The position numbers were made by a program, and so were the translations under genes. Shown piece after piece: positions 1 to 10,771 of a stretch of DNA of 64,000 bases. The stretch comes from Petrosia ficiformis (lineage: Eukaryota; Porifera; Demospongiae; Haplosclerida; Petrosiidae): the NCBI GenBank assembly GCA_947044365.1, contig OX345639.1, positions 2,677,001-2,741,000 on the forward strand, given 5' to 3'. Under the pieces are notes generated by a model that did not search any database, was not told where the DNA came from, and saw only the letters and a program-made list of their open reading frames with translations. How positions within the stretch are numbered: position 1 is the first letter of the stretch; every line of letters starts with the position of its first letter.

Positions 1-495
1 TCAATGTTACAGCGTCTAGTTGCATGGAAAGACAGTGGAATTGGTAAAGGTGCATGAGCTTATATATTATTATATATAATTTGTCAAAACTGATTCAACA
101 ACCGTTAATAGAACTGATGTCAGTTTTTATGGGAAAGCTTCATAATCCAGCTATCTGTGTATAAGTTAAGTTTATGATGGGCTCCTGAGTTATTATAGAG
201 ATCATGTGACCGTAAACAAATGAATTCTTTTCACATCCTTATTGTGTATAGTAATATTATACTATTATTTATAAAATTATAAGTAATATAAATTATATAT
301 ATACATACGTATCTTATCATTTATGTTGGAGAGAGTACTGTATTGCTATGACTGAGAGACAAGTCTTTAGCACATGCACTCACTGCAATGTGCCAAATGT
401 ATTGGATTTAAAAAAAAATAATTATTATGGAGTCAATCGTATGTCATGACAAATATAATTTCAGATAGGTGTAATTGCTTATATATATATATATA

Positions 496-536
<41 letters not shown>

Positions 537-887
537 TATATATTATATATATATAATTATAGTGTTATTCACTACAATAATGATGTGACTGTTGTAACAA
601 GTTAGCAAATAATTATAATTCATCAATACCAACTGATAGTTTTTATCAGATGCCAAATCTGTCGTGTGATTGAGGAAAAAGTGTTGAACTAGTGCATGAC
701 TCCAGCTTTGAAATACATTAACAGATTTGTTGTAAGACAGTAAAGTTGATAATGTGAGTTCTATTTGCAGTAGAAAAACTGCTTTAGAACTATCTGGAAT
801 AAGAAAGAAGGTAGAAACTTTTGATATTAATTAATAAAAATTAAATTTTAATTATAATTATTGAAACTCTAATTGGGTAAAAACATT

Positions 888-970
888 AATTAGAACATTC
901 CTGCATGTGTGTTGTGCAGCGTGCATATGCATGCACGCTGCACAGCACACATGCAGGAATGTTCTAATTA
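888..970. repeat. Near-perfect small hairpin, left copy
   Basis: The half-site attagaacattcctgcatg continues through tgtgcagcgtgcat and then turns back on itself with almost no loop, giving a hairpin of about 80 bp flanked by attaat. The mirror copy lies in the right arm of the large palindrome. This looks like a short MITE that was present before the arm was duplicated. Confidence 0.85.
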
Positions 971-1180
971 ATTTTTTTTATCCTGTCAAGACTCAAGTGA
1001 CTAAGTAGATAGTATCAGATGGATTAGATGAACAGAAGGTGAATAAATTACAACTCAATGCAGGTCATTCTTTCCGAACCATTCTCATATTTTTTTTCTT
1101 TTCTACTTTTATACACATTTAACTATATTATTTTTAATAATATTTATACACATTTTTCTATAATTTATACACAAAATATT

Positions 1181-1917
1181 TTCCCAATAATTTGCAATAA
1201 TAAATATACACCACTATTTTTCTGAATCTGACAATAGCATACACTATATTCATAATTTTATACAGAATATCGTTCTACCCAATTATTGTAAGATTCAGAA
1301 AAATAGTGGTGTATAAATTAAATTTGTATAAAATAAAAATTTAGTGAAATATGTATAAAATATAGTGAAGGGAAACAAACAAAATATGTACAAAAGCAAA
1401 TTCCAAACAATTAATAAAGCTGACAAGCAACAAAACGTTGAAAAGGAAAGAAAATATATCCGGAGAATGACCTGCATAGGGTTAATTGGGAGCATGCACG
1501 ATTAATTAAGCTGCACAGCGCACGTGCAGGAATGTTAATTAATTTTTTTTTCCAGCCAATTAATTAATTTCACTGACTTCAATAATTAAAATGTACAAGT
1601 GATATATATATTATATGACATTATAATAGATACTACTAATAAGAAAAATGAAAGAGAAATGACAAAATAAATAATAATTATTTACATAGATTAAATTGTA
1701 GGCCAGTAAACCTCCACCATCCTCCATCCCAACTCCACTCCTCCACCTTACTTGAGAGCCACGTAAACATACATTAGTGGCACAGACTATTGACATTGTA
1801 GCCCGATGCTAACTGATAACCTAACTATATACATTGAAAGTATCTTGTAAGGGCAGCAAGACTATGTGACTCACATGCTGTAAAACTGTTACTACCAAAC
1901 TAAAAGTGACACCAGTA
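1181..1917. other. Spacer of the large palindrome
   Basis: This unpaired centre holds a smaller inverted repeat (about 1205-1236 against 1282-1315, core ccactatttttctgaatct). It also holds a decayed copy of the small hairpin near 1485-1545, and a block at about 1832-1915 that reappears in direct orientation near 3503-3585. No gene is visible. Confidence 0.7.
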
Positions 1918-2129
1918 ATGTTTTGTGTATAAATTATAGAAAAATGTGTATAAATATTATTAAAAATAATATAGTTAAATGTGTATAAAAGTAGAAAAGA
2001 AAAAAAATATGAGAATGGTTCGGAAAGAATGACCTGCATTGAGTTGTAATTTATTCACCTTCTGTTCATCTAATCCATCTGATACTATCTACTTAGTCAC
2101 TTGAGTCTTGACAGGATAAAAAAAATTAA

Positions 2130-2213
2130 TTAGAACATTCCTGCATGTGTGCTGTGCAGCGTGCATGCATATGCACGCTGCACAACACACATGCAGGAAT
2201 GTTCTAATTAATG
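2130..2213. repeat. Near-perfect small hairpin, right copy
   Basis: This is the reverse-complement counterpart of the hairpin at 888-970. The two copies are identical where compared, including the asymmetric positions gtgttgtg and ctgcacagcac, so they were duplicated together with the arms. Confidence 0.85.
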
Positions 2214-2560
2214 TTTTTACCCAATTAGAGTTTCAATAATTATAATTAAAATTTAATTTTTATTAATTAATATCAAAAGTTTCTACCTTCTTTCTTATTC
2301 CAGATAGTTCTAAAGCAGTTTTTCTACTGCAAATAGAACTCACATTATCAACTTTACTGTCTTACAACAAATCTGTTAATGTATTTCAAAGCTGGAGTCA
2401 TGCACTAGTTCAACACTTTTTCCTCAATCACACGACAGATTTGGCATCTGATAAAAACTATCAGTTGGTATTGATGAATTATAATTATTTGCTAACTTGT
2501 TACAACAGTCACATCATTATTGTAGTGAATAACACTATAATTATATATATATAATATATA

Positions 2561-2601
<41 letters not shown>

Positions 2602-2944
2602 TATATATATATATATAAGCAATTACACCTATCTGAAATTATATTTGTCATGACATACGATTGACTCCATAATAATTATTTTTTTTTAAATCCAATACAT
2701 TTGGCACATTGCAGTGAGTGCATGTGCTAAAGACTTGTCTCTCAGTCATAGCAATACAGTACTCTCTCCAACATAAATGATAAGATACGTATGTATATAT
2801 ATAATTTATATTACTTATAATTTTATAAATAATAGTATAATATTACTATACACAATAAGGATGTGAAAAGAATTCATTTGTTTACGGTCACATGATCTCT
2901 ATAATAACTCAGGAGCCCATCATAAACTTAACTTATACACAGAT

Positions 2945-3690
2945 AGCTGGATTATGAAGCTTTCCCATAAAAACTGACATCAGTTCTATTAACGGTTGTT
3001 GAATCAGTTTTGACAAATTATATATAATAATATATAAGCTCATGCACCTTTACCAATTCCACTGTCTTTCCATGCAACTAGACGCTGTAACATTGACTTG
3101 AACGATGCAAAATATATCACTATACTGATAAGTATAATGATATGCTTTCTATCAGTCTTGTCTTCAGCCTGAGTATGTTGTATATAATTACCTGGATTGT
3201 GAAGCCTTCCCATACTGAAGCAGACACAGTTCACCATCTTCACAAATGTGTTTCTGTCCTTTTGCAATCATTAACAGCTTAGTCACACCAGCTTAATAGC
3301 TTCAGTCCTCTGTGGTTGTTCGTCGTCTAACTAGTCAACTGTCTTTCTAAAATTGACTTGAACCATGCAAAGTACATCTCTCTCTGTATTCTAAGTACTG
3401 AATGGCTACTATACTACTATATACCTCTCACTTTAAATATCAGTTGTGTGTAGTCTTGAAAACGATATATCCATCGCTTAGCAAAACAGCTTCGAGCTCA
3501 TTGAAAGTATCTTGCAAGGGCAGCAAGGCTATGTGACCCACATGCAGTAAAACTGTTACTACCAAACTAAAAGTGACACCAGCCTCAAAATACATCACAA
3601 GATTCGCTGTGAGACGATAAATCTGATGCTACAAATTCTATTTGCAGTGGAACAACAGCTTTAGAGTTATCAGGAAGAAAAGAAAAAAGC
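2945..3690. repeat. Diverged tandem copies of palindrome-end sequence
   Basis: Sequence at about 2945-3120 (tggattatgaagctttccc ... attgacttgaacgatgcaaa) recurs diverged at about 3190-3385 (tggattgtgaagccttccc ... attgacttgaaccatgcaaa). A further block at about 3503-3690 matches pieces of the palindrome interior in the order expected for an unrearranged ancestor. The family therefore exists in an older linear form next to the palindrome. Confidence 0.7.
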
Positions 3691-3707
3691 ACAGAAAAAA
3701 GCAAAAG

Positions 3708-3799
3708 GCGGGAAAAGAACAATGAGAACAATGGAAATCTTTGAGTAAATTTGATTGGCTAAAAGATTATAACAAAAGGCGGGAAATTTCAGTATAAAA
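3708..3799 (+). promoter_or_regulatory. Compact promoter: two E2F-like sites, CCAAT box, TATA box
   Basis: Two copies of GGCGGGAAA lie at 3708-3716 and 3778-3786, an inverted CCAAT (ATTGG) at 3754-3758 and TATAAAA at 3793-3799. This combination resembles promoters of cell-cycle-regulated genes. It is followed by a GC-richer stretch with a small stem-loop near 3827-3846, but I cannot define the transcript it would drive. The motifs are seen; the function is inferred. Confidence 0.5.
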
Positions 3800-3848
3800 A
3801 GCAGTGCATCTCAAGCATGCGACATTCGGGCCTGAACGGCCGAAGAGG

Positions 3849-3980
3849 ACAAGACCAAGAAGAAGTGGATCAAGACTGCGCAAGACCAAGAAGAAGCGGA
3901 TAGATGGATCAAACTGCGCAAGACCAAGAAGAAGTGGATAGATGGATCGAGAGTGCAAGACCAAGAAGAAGTGTGGAAGA
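3849..3980. repeat. Short tandem repeat of about 37 bp, four copies
   Basis: The unit begins with aagaccaagaagaagtgga and occurs four times, the last truncated. It lies just downstream of the TATA-containing promoter, so it may be transcribed. An open frame crosses it, but I do not regard that frame as a supported gene. Confidence 0.7.
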
Positions 3981-4006
3981 TTCAAGAAAGAAGACCCAAG
4001 AACCAT

Positions 4007-4526
4007 TCGCTATACCGATGCCCAGGTTGGGGACGCCGAAGGTCTCTTCAAGTGACTATGGATCGTAATACTACAACCACAGGTCAATCTTTCCATTTGT
4101 GTGTCACTATAATATATGTAGAAAAATATATACTGTTTAATTTGCATACTGTTTTTCTCCCTCTATACAGGTACTCTTCTACCTATCCATCTATTCACTC
4201 TCTTCTCTTTTAAAAGGTGAGTTTTTGTTAATTTGTTTGAACAGTTGATTTACTACTTTTCCTCCCACACAGGTCTGTTTCTGTGACTTGCTGCAGCTTT
4301 TGTGCTCCTCACTTGGAATTCGTGTACTCATTAGTCCTTCATTCCTACAACCAGGGTTAACTAGCCACCCAAAAAAAAAATTTTTTTTTAAATATTTTTT
4401 ATTTTTTTAATTTTTTTTATTTTTTTTATTTTGTGGTGGCTAGTTCAGCCCTGGTTGTAGGAATGCAGGACAATGAGTATACCGATGCCCAGGTTGGGGA
4501 CGCCGGAGGTCTCTTCGAGTCACTAG
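4007..4526. repeat. Two direct copies of a 45-bp motif
   Basis: The motif ccgatgcccaggttggggac with the following ggaggtctcttcnagt occurs at about 4014-4056 and again at about 4481-4526 in the same orientation. The foldback element at 4340-4465 lies between them, so the second copy may result from duplication around that insertion. Confidence 0.6.
4340..4465. mobile_element. MITE-like foldback element, about 126 bp
   Basis: Inverted ends of about 30 bp (cattcctacaaccagggtta at the left, reverse complement at the right end) enclose a pure A then T tract. The element has no coding capacity. The short length, strong terminal inversion and A/T core fit a non-autonomous MITE. I cannot assign a superfamily and see no certain target duplication. 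Confidence 0.75.
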
Positions 4527-4556
4527 ATCCAGCCCCGTGTGGGGCAGTTCCAGCCT

Positions 4557-4890
4557 ACTTCATCAGTGCTCCAGTTCCAGTCTTCCTGATCCAGTGCTCC
4601 GGTTCCAGTCTACCTCATCCAGTGCTTCAGATCTAGTGCTGCAGTTCCAGTCTACCTCATCCAGTGCTTCAGATCCAGTGGTGCAGTTCCAGTCTACCTC
4701 ATCCAGTGCTTCAGATCCAGTGCTGCAGTTCCAGTCTACCTCATCCAGTGCTGCACTTCCAGTCTACCTCATCCAGTGCTCTGGTTCCAGTCTACCTTAT
4801 TCAGTGCTCTGGTTCCATCCTACCTCATCCAATGTTCCAGTTCCAGTCTACCTCATCCAGTCTCCAATTCCAGTCTACCTCATTCAGTAG
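4557..4890. repeat. Minisatellite built on ccagtctacctcatccagtg
   Basis: About ten imperfect units of 27-45 bp are built around ccagtctacctcatccagtg and tcagatccagtgctgcagtt. The following sequence (about 4880-5010: cagaagactttaatttct, then gaataat and ttatataacaattatatacacc-like AT sequence) is repeated near 5461-5575. Open frames through the array are products of the repeat. Confidence 0.75.
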
Positions 4891-5010
4891 TACTCCAGTA
4901 CAGAAGACTTTAATTTCTCTTTAATTTCTTGTGGTTTATTTCTGTTTTTGTACATTTTTACACTTTTTTTTTGAATAATAAATTATTTATTATAACAATT
5001 ATATACACCA

Positions 5011-5826
5011 CTTAGTGTATTAATTTTGTCTTTATTATCTACTATTGTCACAGTGACTTCTTGTGTTTCAGACTTTATTTGAAAAATAATTATGGTGTAC
5101 TGTATTGTATAGCTTAAAGAATTTTCTTTTATTATAAAAAGAAAAACATTTTTGAAAATATATTTTATTGCATTTTAATATTATATTTGAAAAGACAGTT
5201 TCTTTTAAGATGTTTAATTTTGATACTAATCCCTTGCCATAATTTTCTTCAGAAACATGTTGTTAAAAATGTTTATTAAATTTTAGTTTCTGTATAATTA
5301 TATGGACACAATTCAATTATGATTACAATGTAACTTAATTGCATAATTTTTGAAATAAAAATTAATAATTATAATGCAGGTAATTTTTTGATAAGTCCAC
5401 AAGAAAATGATTTTATCTTTTTACAGATTAATCCAAATGAGAAAAATTTTAAACTACAGCCATACCAACCTACCTCATCTGCAGTCTACCTCATCCAGTA
5501 CTCTAGTCCAGAAGACTTTAATTTCTTGTCTTTTTTTTTTGAATAATATTTATTATAACAATTATATACACCACACACAATGATTGTTTTGAAAAATTAT
5601 TACTGTATTAAATGACTTTATTATTATTATTATTATTATTATTTTATTATTATTTTATTATTATTATTATTATTGTTTTTTTTTTTTTTTAAGAAAAAAA
5701 TTGTGAAAATATAATATTTTATTGCATTTTATTTGAAAAAAAAAGATTTTTAATTCCCCCTGGAAACACACACAAAAGTAATGTAGTTTGATTTTTTCAG
5801 AATAATAATAATTACATAAAAATGTT
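5011..5826. other. AT-rich gap and 3' flank of the GABA-B-like gene
   Basis: No gene is seen. The stretch holds a partial second copy of the minisatellite end (about 5461-5575), a (TTA)n tract near 5620-5665 and a poly-T run near 5680. On the minus strand, AATAAA (complement TTTATT near 5720) lies about 100 bp after the receptor stop codon and is a plausible polyadenylation signal. Confidence 0.55.
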
Positions 5827-6788
5827 TCAGGATGGAGCAATAATACAAACGCTAGATGAAGATTCAGTTTCTTCATCATCTTTCCTTCTATTGGTATTTT
5901 CTGACTTCTTCCCTTTTTCATCTTCTATCTTCAATTCTTTCATTTCTTCATTTCTGCCATTGTCAGAAAGCAAATCTTCTTCATCATTATACGCATTATG
6001 TTTCAATTGTTGATGTGTGATAGCAGCTTCCCCTTTTATACTATAAGTGCACTGTACTGTAACAGATGTTGTTTGTGATTCAGGATTACTTTCTTCTGTA
6101 GTATGTGCTGTAACAGCACTGGTATGTGATTCAGAATTACTGCTGTTATCTGTAGTGACTAAGGCAGTGGGTGATTCAGCATTACTGCTGTCTTCCACAG
6201 TCAATAATTCAGAATTACTGAATTCTCTTGGTTCATCAGAGGTTAGGACACCACTATCTTGATCTGAAAAACGTCTCTTCTGGAGCTCTTTAAGCTCATA
6301 ATTTTCCTGCAGAGTGTAATAATTATATCAACTTGCTTGCTTTGTGATGGCATAAATAGTAATTATATATGTATGTATGTTATGCTCTTGTACTTTCAGT
6401 ACTAAAGTATTCTTTTAGTTAAAATCCCTAGAGCTTCTAGTAAGGCATTGTGATAACTAACTATAACTAAACTGAACTGAAATTGGCAAATATTTAGTTA
6501 GTTAACTAAATCTAAAACCTTTTTAGTAAGCCTAATATTATATTGCATAACTGACTACTGAAATTTTTGAGAAACCATAACTATGCATATGTAAAAGGAG
6601 TCGTTGTCGTACTAAACAATACTATAGTCAGTACTCACCTGCTCAACTTGCTCATTGAGATCTTTATCACAATGAAGATAAGTTTCTTTGGTGTTTCCCA
6701 ACTGTAGATTATCGACAAGTGCAACAGTATTTATTGCTTTAGGAACTATAATAGGGTCTATCCCTTTAACTAAATAATAGAACTAAAC

Positions 6789-6831
<43 letters not shown>

Positions 6832-8089
6832 ATACTAAATACAATACAATAAAAAGTGGAAGGTTAGTACTTTTGAAATGTATATATAGATTCACAGATA
6901 ATAATAAATGTTAAACACAAAATACCTTGGGTATGTAGAGAATGAGTAGGCAAGATAAACAAGAAAATACAATCATTAACACAGTCACTGAATATCCAGC
7001 ATCAATAAAAAATTCTTGTGACAATGCAAGACTCAACAGAGCACAAATACCAGTTGATATTGCCACAATATACATGGAAATACTGACAAATCTTGAATCA
7101 TTGATGTAGGAATACTTGACATTACGACTCTCATAAGCCAGAAAGAGACCAAATATTAATAGCAGTCCTTTGTACACATACAATGTTCCAAGGAATTCAC
7201 CAAAGTTTTCACATTGACAGTATTCATATATTTTAACAGTGTTATCAGATTCATTCTGTAAGAAAATGTGGTGTGTATCATATAATATTTATGTAAGGTA
7301 GATACTACTTCTAACCCATTTAGTCTTTAATTCAACTGCGAACAGAGAAAAAGTACAATCACAATTTTATTGGTTGTTGCTATTGTTACACAGCTATTAG
7401 TTGGAGCTTCTACAAGCTGTTTTCCTCCTGTTGGTCTGTAGACTGTACTGTAACTTGAGTGCATGTGCCATACCCATAACTTAACCGAACCTCCAGAATG
7501 ACATAACTTCCTTAACTATATATGCAACACGTATGTCATACAAGAATAAAAATATAGTTCAAACTTTTCAGACCCACGGGAAAGTAATCATAGGGATGGA
7601 AACGTTATCACTATAAAACTAAGGGGTATTTAACATTAAAACTAATAAATATTGGACAGTCTATGAGCTATTTTAAGGTAATAAGAAACTTCTAACAGTT
7701 CTGATGGAATCTAGAAAGAATACTGCCTATGTGATACTTAATATTGGTTTGCACTCTGAGATGAACAGCAGGGATATGGTAATGTTGAGCCAATTGTTGA
7801 CCAATAGTAGATTTATTTCTTGTCCTGCTCCCCAAATACTTGTAAACATTTCAGTTTCATTTCACCAAACAGTAATGCATGTCCACACGACCGACTACAA
7901 CTCATAAAACATATACAATTACCTGCTTAATGCTACGTTGTAGTGGATATAAACCAGTCCATATACACAGAAACAATAAGTCAAAGAATAGTTGTAGTCC
8001 CATAATAGTCAGAAAATTCCAATGTTTAAAAGGCTAAGGGGAAAAAGTAATGGTGTGTTACTCTAAACACCATTGAACCAATGAGAGAG

Positions 8090-8163
<74 letters not shown>

Positions 8164-8419
8164 CTACACACATGCACACACACAGCATTTGTATAGGCTT
8201 GCACTGATTACATAAATGAAGAAATGCCCAGGTTATTTAGGAGAACACACATATTATCAAGGCATCAAAGCATATGGATATTGTTAAAATGCAATTGTGA
8301 CATTGGTCAGCTTAACAAAGGGATATATGTATGCAATGTCCAAGCTTTAGGGTGAGGGAACAAGATGAAATATGTTACAGAATAACATCCCATTTGTTAG
8401 TCTTCTGACTCGAAATACT

Positions 8420-8467
<48 letters not shown>

Positions 8468-10711
8468 ACAGATGGAGATAAAGACAGAGAGACAAACAGA
8501 GCCTGGACCATAAGTGATAGAGAATGAGAAGCAGAGATGCAGATAGAAAAACAGAAGGACAGAGAGAAAGAGTAATTTAGGGAAGACATATTAATTAACT
8601 CATACTTTGTCTTTAAGCTTGGGATATGTATAAACTCGATAAAGTTGCCAAGTCTTTCCAAACAAAGCACCAAATGACAGTGTAAATCCAATAGTAAGAA
8701 ACCATAATCTAATCTATAGTCAAAGATTAAGTAATACAGCAATTATTGAAAATATGACATGGTGTATATTGTGTATATTATTTATAATTACAATTATGTA
8801 TTATGATTATAATTAATTATTATATATAAATATATGAATATATGCACAACGGATTGCATTATAATTTTTGAACTAATGTACTATATAAATGATGAAAGTG
8901 TAAACAAAATTGAACTAAATTGAAAACTGACAAGACAAATAGATGAATATCGATTTTGTGCTGACTGAGGAATCATCCTTAAATCAATATCTCCATTAAC
9001 AACTGCTGGAGTTCCTGAATCAATTCCAAGCAATATACAAGTACTCATCATGATTATACAACCGATAATTATAATAGTGTTGATATAAGGAGCTGAGTTA
9101 GCAATAAGCCTGCAATAAGATAGAGGGAGACATAATTATGTATACAAAAACAGAAAATTAACATTAATCTTGTTTTTATTATTAAAACATGATGGAGAAA
9201 ACTATTTTCATGATCGATAATTAGTAATAAGTCTATTGTACAGATTCTTTTTCATGTATCTGAGACTATATAAATTTTAAGTTCTTTTTAATTTTTGCAG
9301 TTTCTCTCAGCTATAATTGTCAAAAAAAGGTGTACATGGAAATACTGATTCATTACCATAATGTAAGCTTTCTTTATAACTATAATATATTTGAATAAAA
9401 TGATGCTGATAAACGAATACATAGTAGGAGGTACATGGAGCAGTTAAGCATAGAACAAATCTACATGTTATAAGCTGTAATATTTCTATTTTTATTTGCA
9501 CAACTGCCACATTGTAGTACATGTATATACAGTATATGCATTATAATTATTAGTTTTAACATATTATAGAATACATGTATGTAGCTACAACATAAATGAG
9601 TTGTTTTGGCTTGATGGTGAAGTTTGAATCTTTGGTTTCTTTCCAACTGTATTAAACTCCCTACTGTCCAGTCACCACCCTAACGCGTGAAGAGTGTGGT
9701 TGACTGATGACAAGATGAGTCAAACTCTAGCTACGTGTAGTAGTAACACTAAGACACAGATATGTATTATGTACTGTGTAATAAAACATCAGCAAAATGA
9801 TCAGGAATGACCACACTAAAAATCCTCACTATCGATGACCCAAATTTGATAATTTGGTATAAATATAATACATGTAATTATAAAATGTTGGATAAAACAT
9901 ATAAAGAATGTGATAAATTCTAATTCCTCTAAATTTCCTTACGGTTTCATGATAGTTACAGTGTTGAAGATCAACAGAACAACAGCTACTATAATTCCAA
10001 TACCAATTATAACATCCATGCAATATATCAGATCTTGGTTTAACACTACATTAACAGGAGTACTACGATCAGTTGGAGGTCGACCAGCTACATGAGATAC
10101 AAGATTAACACAGACACATAAACTTGTACACACTCACTTTTCCATTCTGGTTCCAAATCAAATGCGATATTAAATCCATCAGTGTCGAAATTATATGAGG
10201 CTATTTGTACCTTCTGAAGTTTATTAGTGGATGAATACCCTGTGAATTATATATTCAAATTGTGAAAGCAAAAGCACAAATTCTATCACAGTTTCCCCAG
10301 ACATTTCCTCCCTTCAGCGATACATTAGCCACACGAAACTAATACAACGAGTACATGTACATGTATGTTACAAAAACTATATTACAATTATTGTACATAT
10401 ATAGTTGGAACTGCGGGAAACCAATCACAGAAATGGCCCTGTGTACTATAAAAGTTCTCATGGTAACATTTGCCTATACTTTATTTTTTGTAATTGATTG
10501 CAATACTATAAATATTTGTTCAATTGGAACTGCAATATTAGGAGCACTTTCTCAAGAAGTATACATACTGCATAACCTACTCATTTGGTAAAAAACAAAA
10601 TTGCCAATCCTTGTTCCATTTTTATCAAACTGAACATTACCCTACAAATAAAAAAGTAAAGAAAGATAGAATAAATTCTAGTAGACACATTTAATAAAAA
10701 TGACAAGACAT

Positions 10712-10771
<60 letters not shown>

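Larger units (their letters stand above)
1..3096. repeat. Large palindrome, arms of about 1.18 kb, cut by window start
   Basis: Positions 1 to about 1179 reappear as reverse complement at about 1918-3096, so base n pairs with base 3097-n. Every stretch I compared is identical, including the TA-rich block near 480-560 and the small hairpin near 890-970. A spacer of about 740 bp lies between the arms. The left arm is already paired at base 1, so the palindrome may continue outside the window. I see no convincing protein gene inside; the short open frames are AT-rich and not protein-like. Origin could be an inverted duplication of repeat DNA, a very large foldback element, or an assembly artefact at a contig edge. 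Confidence 0.93.

Noticed and set aside
3767..4213. Short frames on both strands after the E2F/TATA promoter
   Set aside because: They cross a 37-bp tandem repeat, differ in every copy and show no domain. The promoter is reported, but no product is claimed.
4433..4924. Possible Ser-rich protein
   Set aside because: The frames are products of the tandem repeat; three frames are open at once and no splice signals or domains fit.
8347..8742. 131-residue frame with Cys-Val run
   Set aside because: It runs through a CA microsatellite and overlaps receptor exon 11 in the wrong frame.
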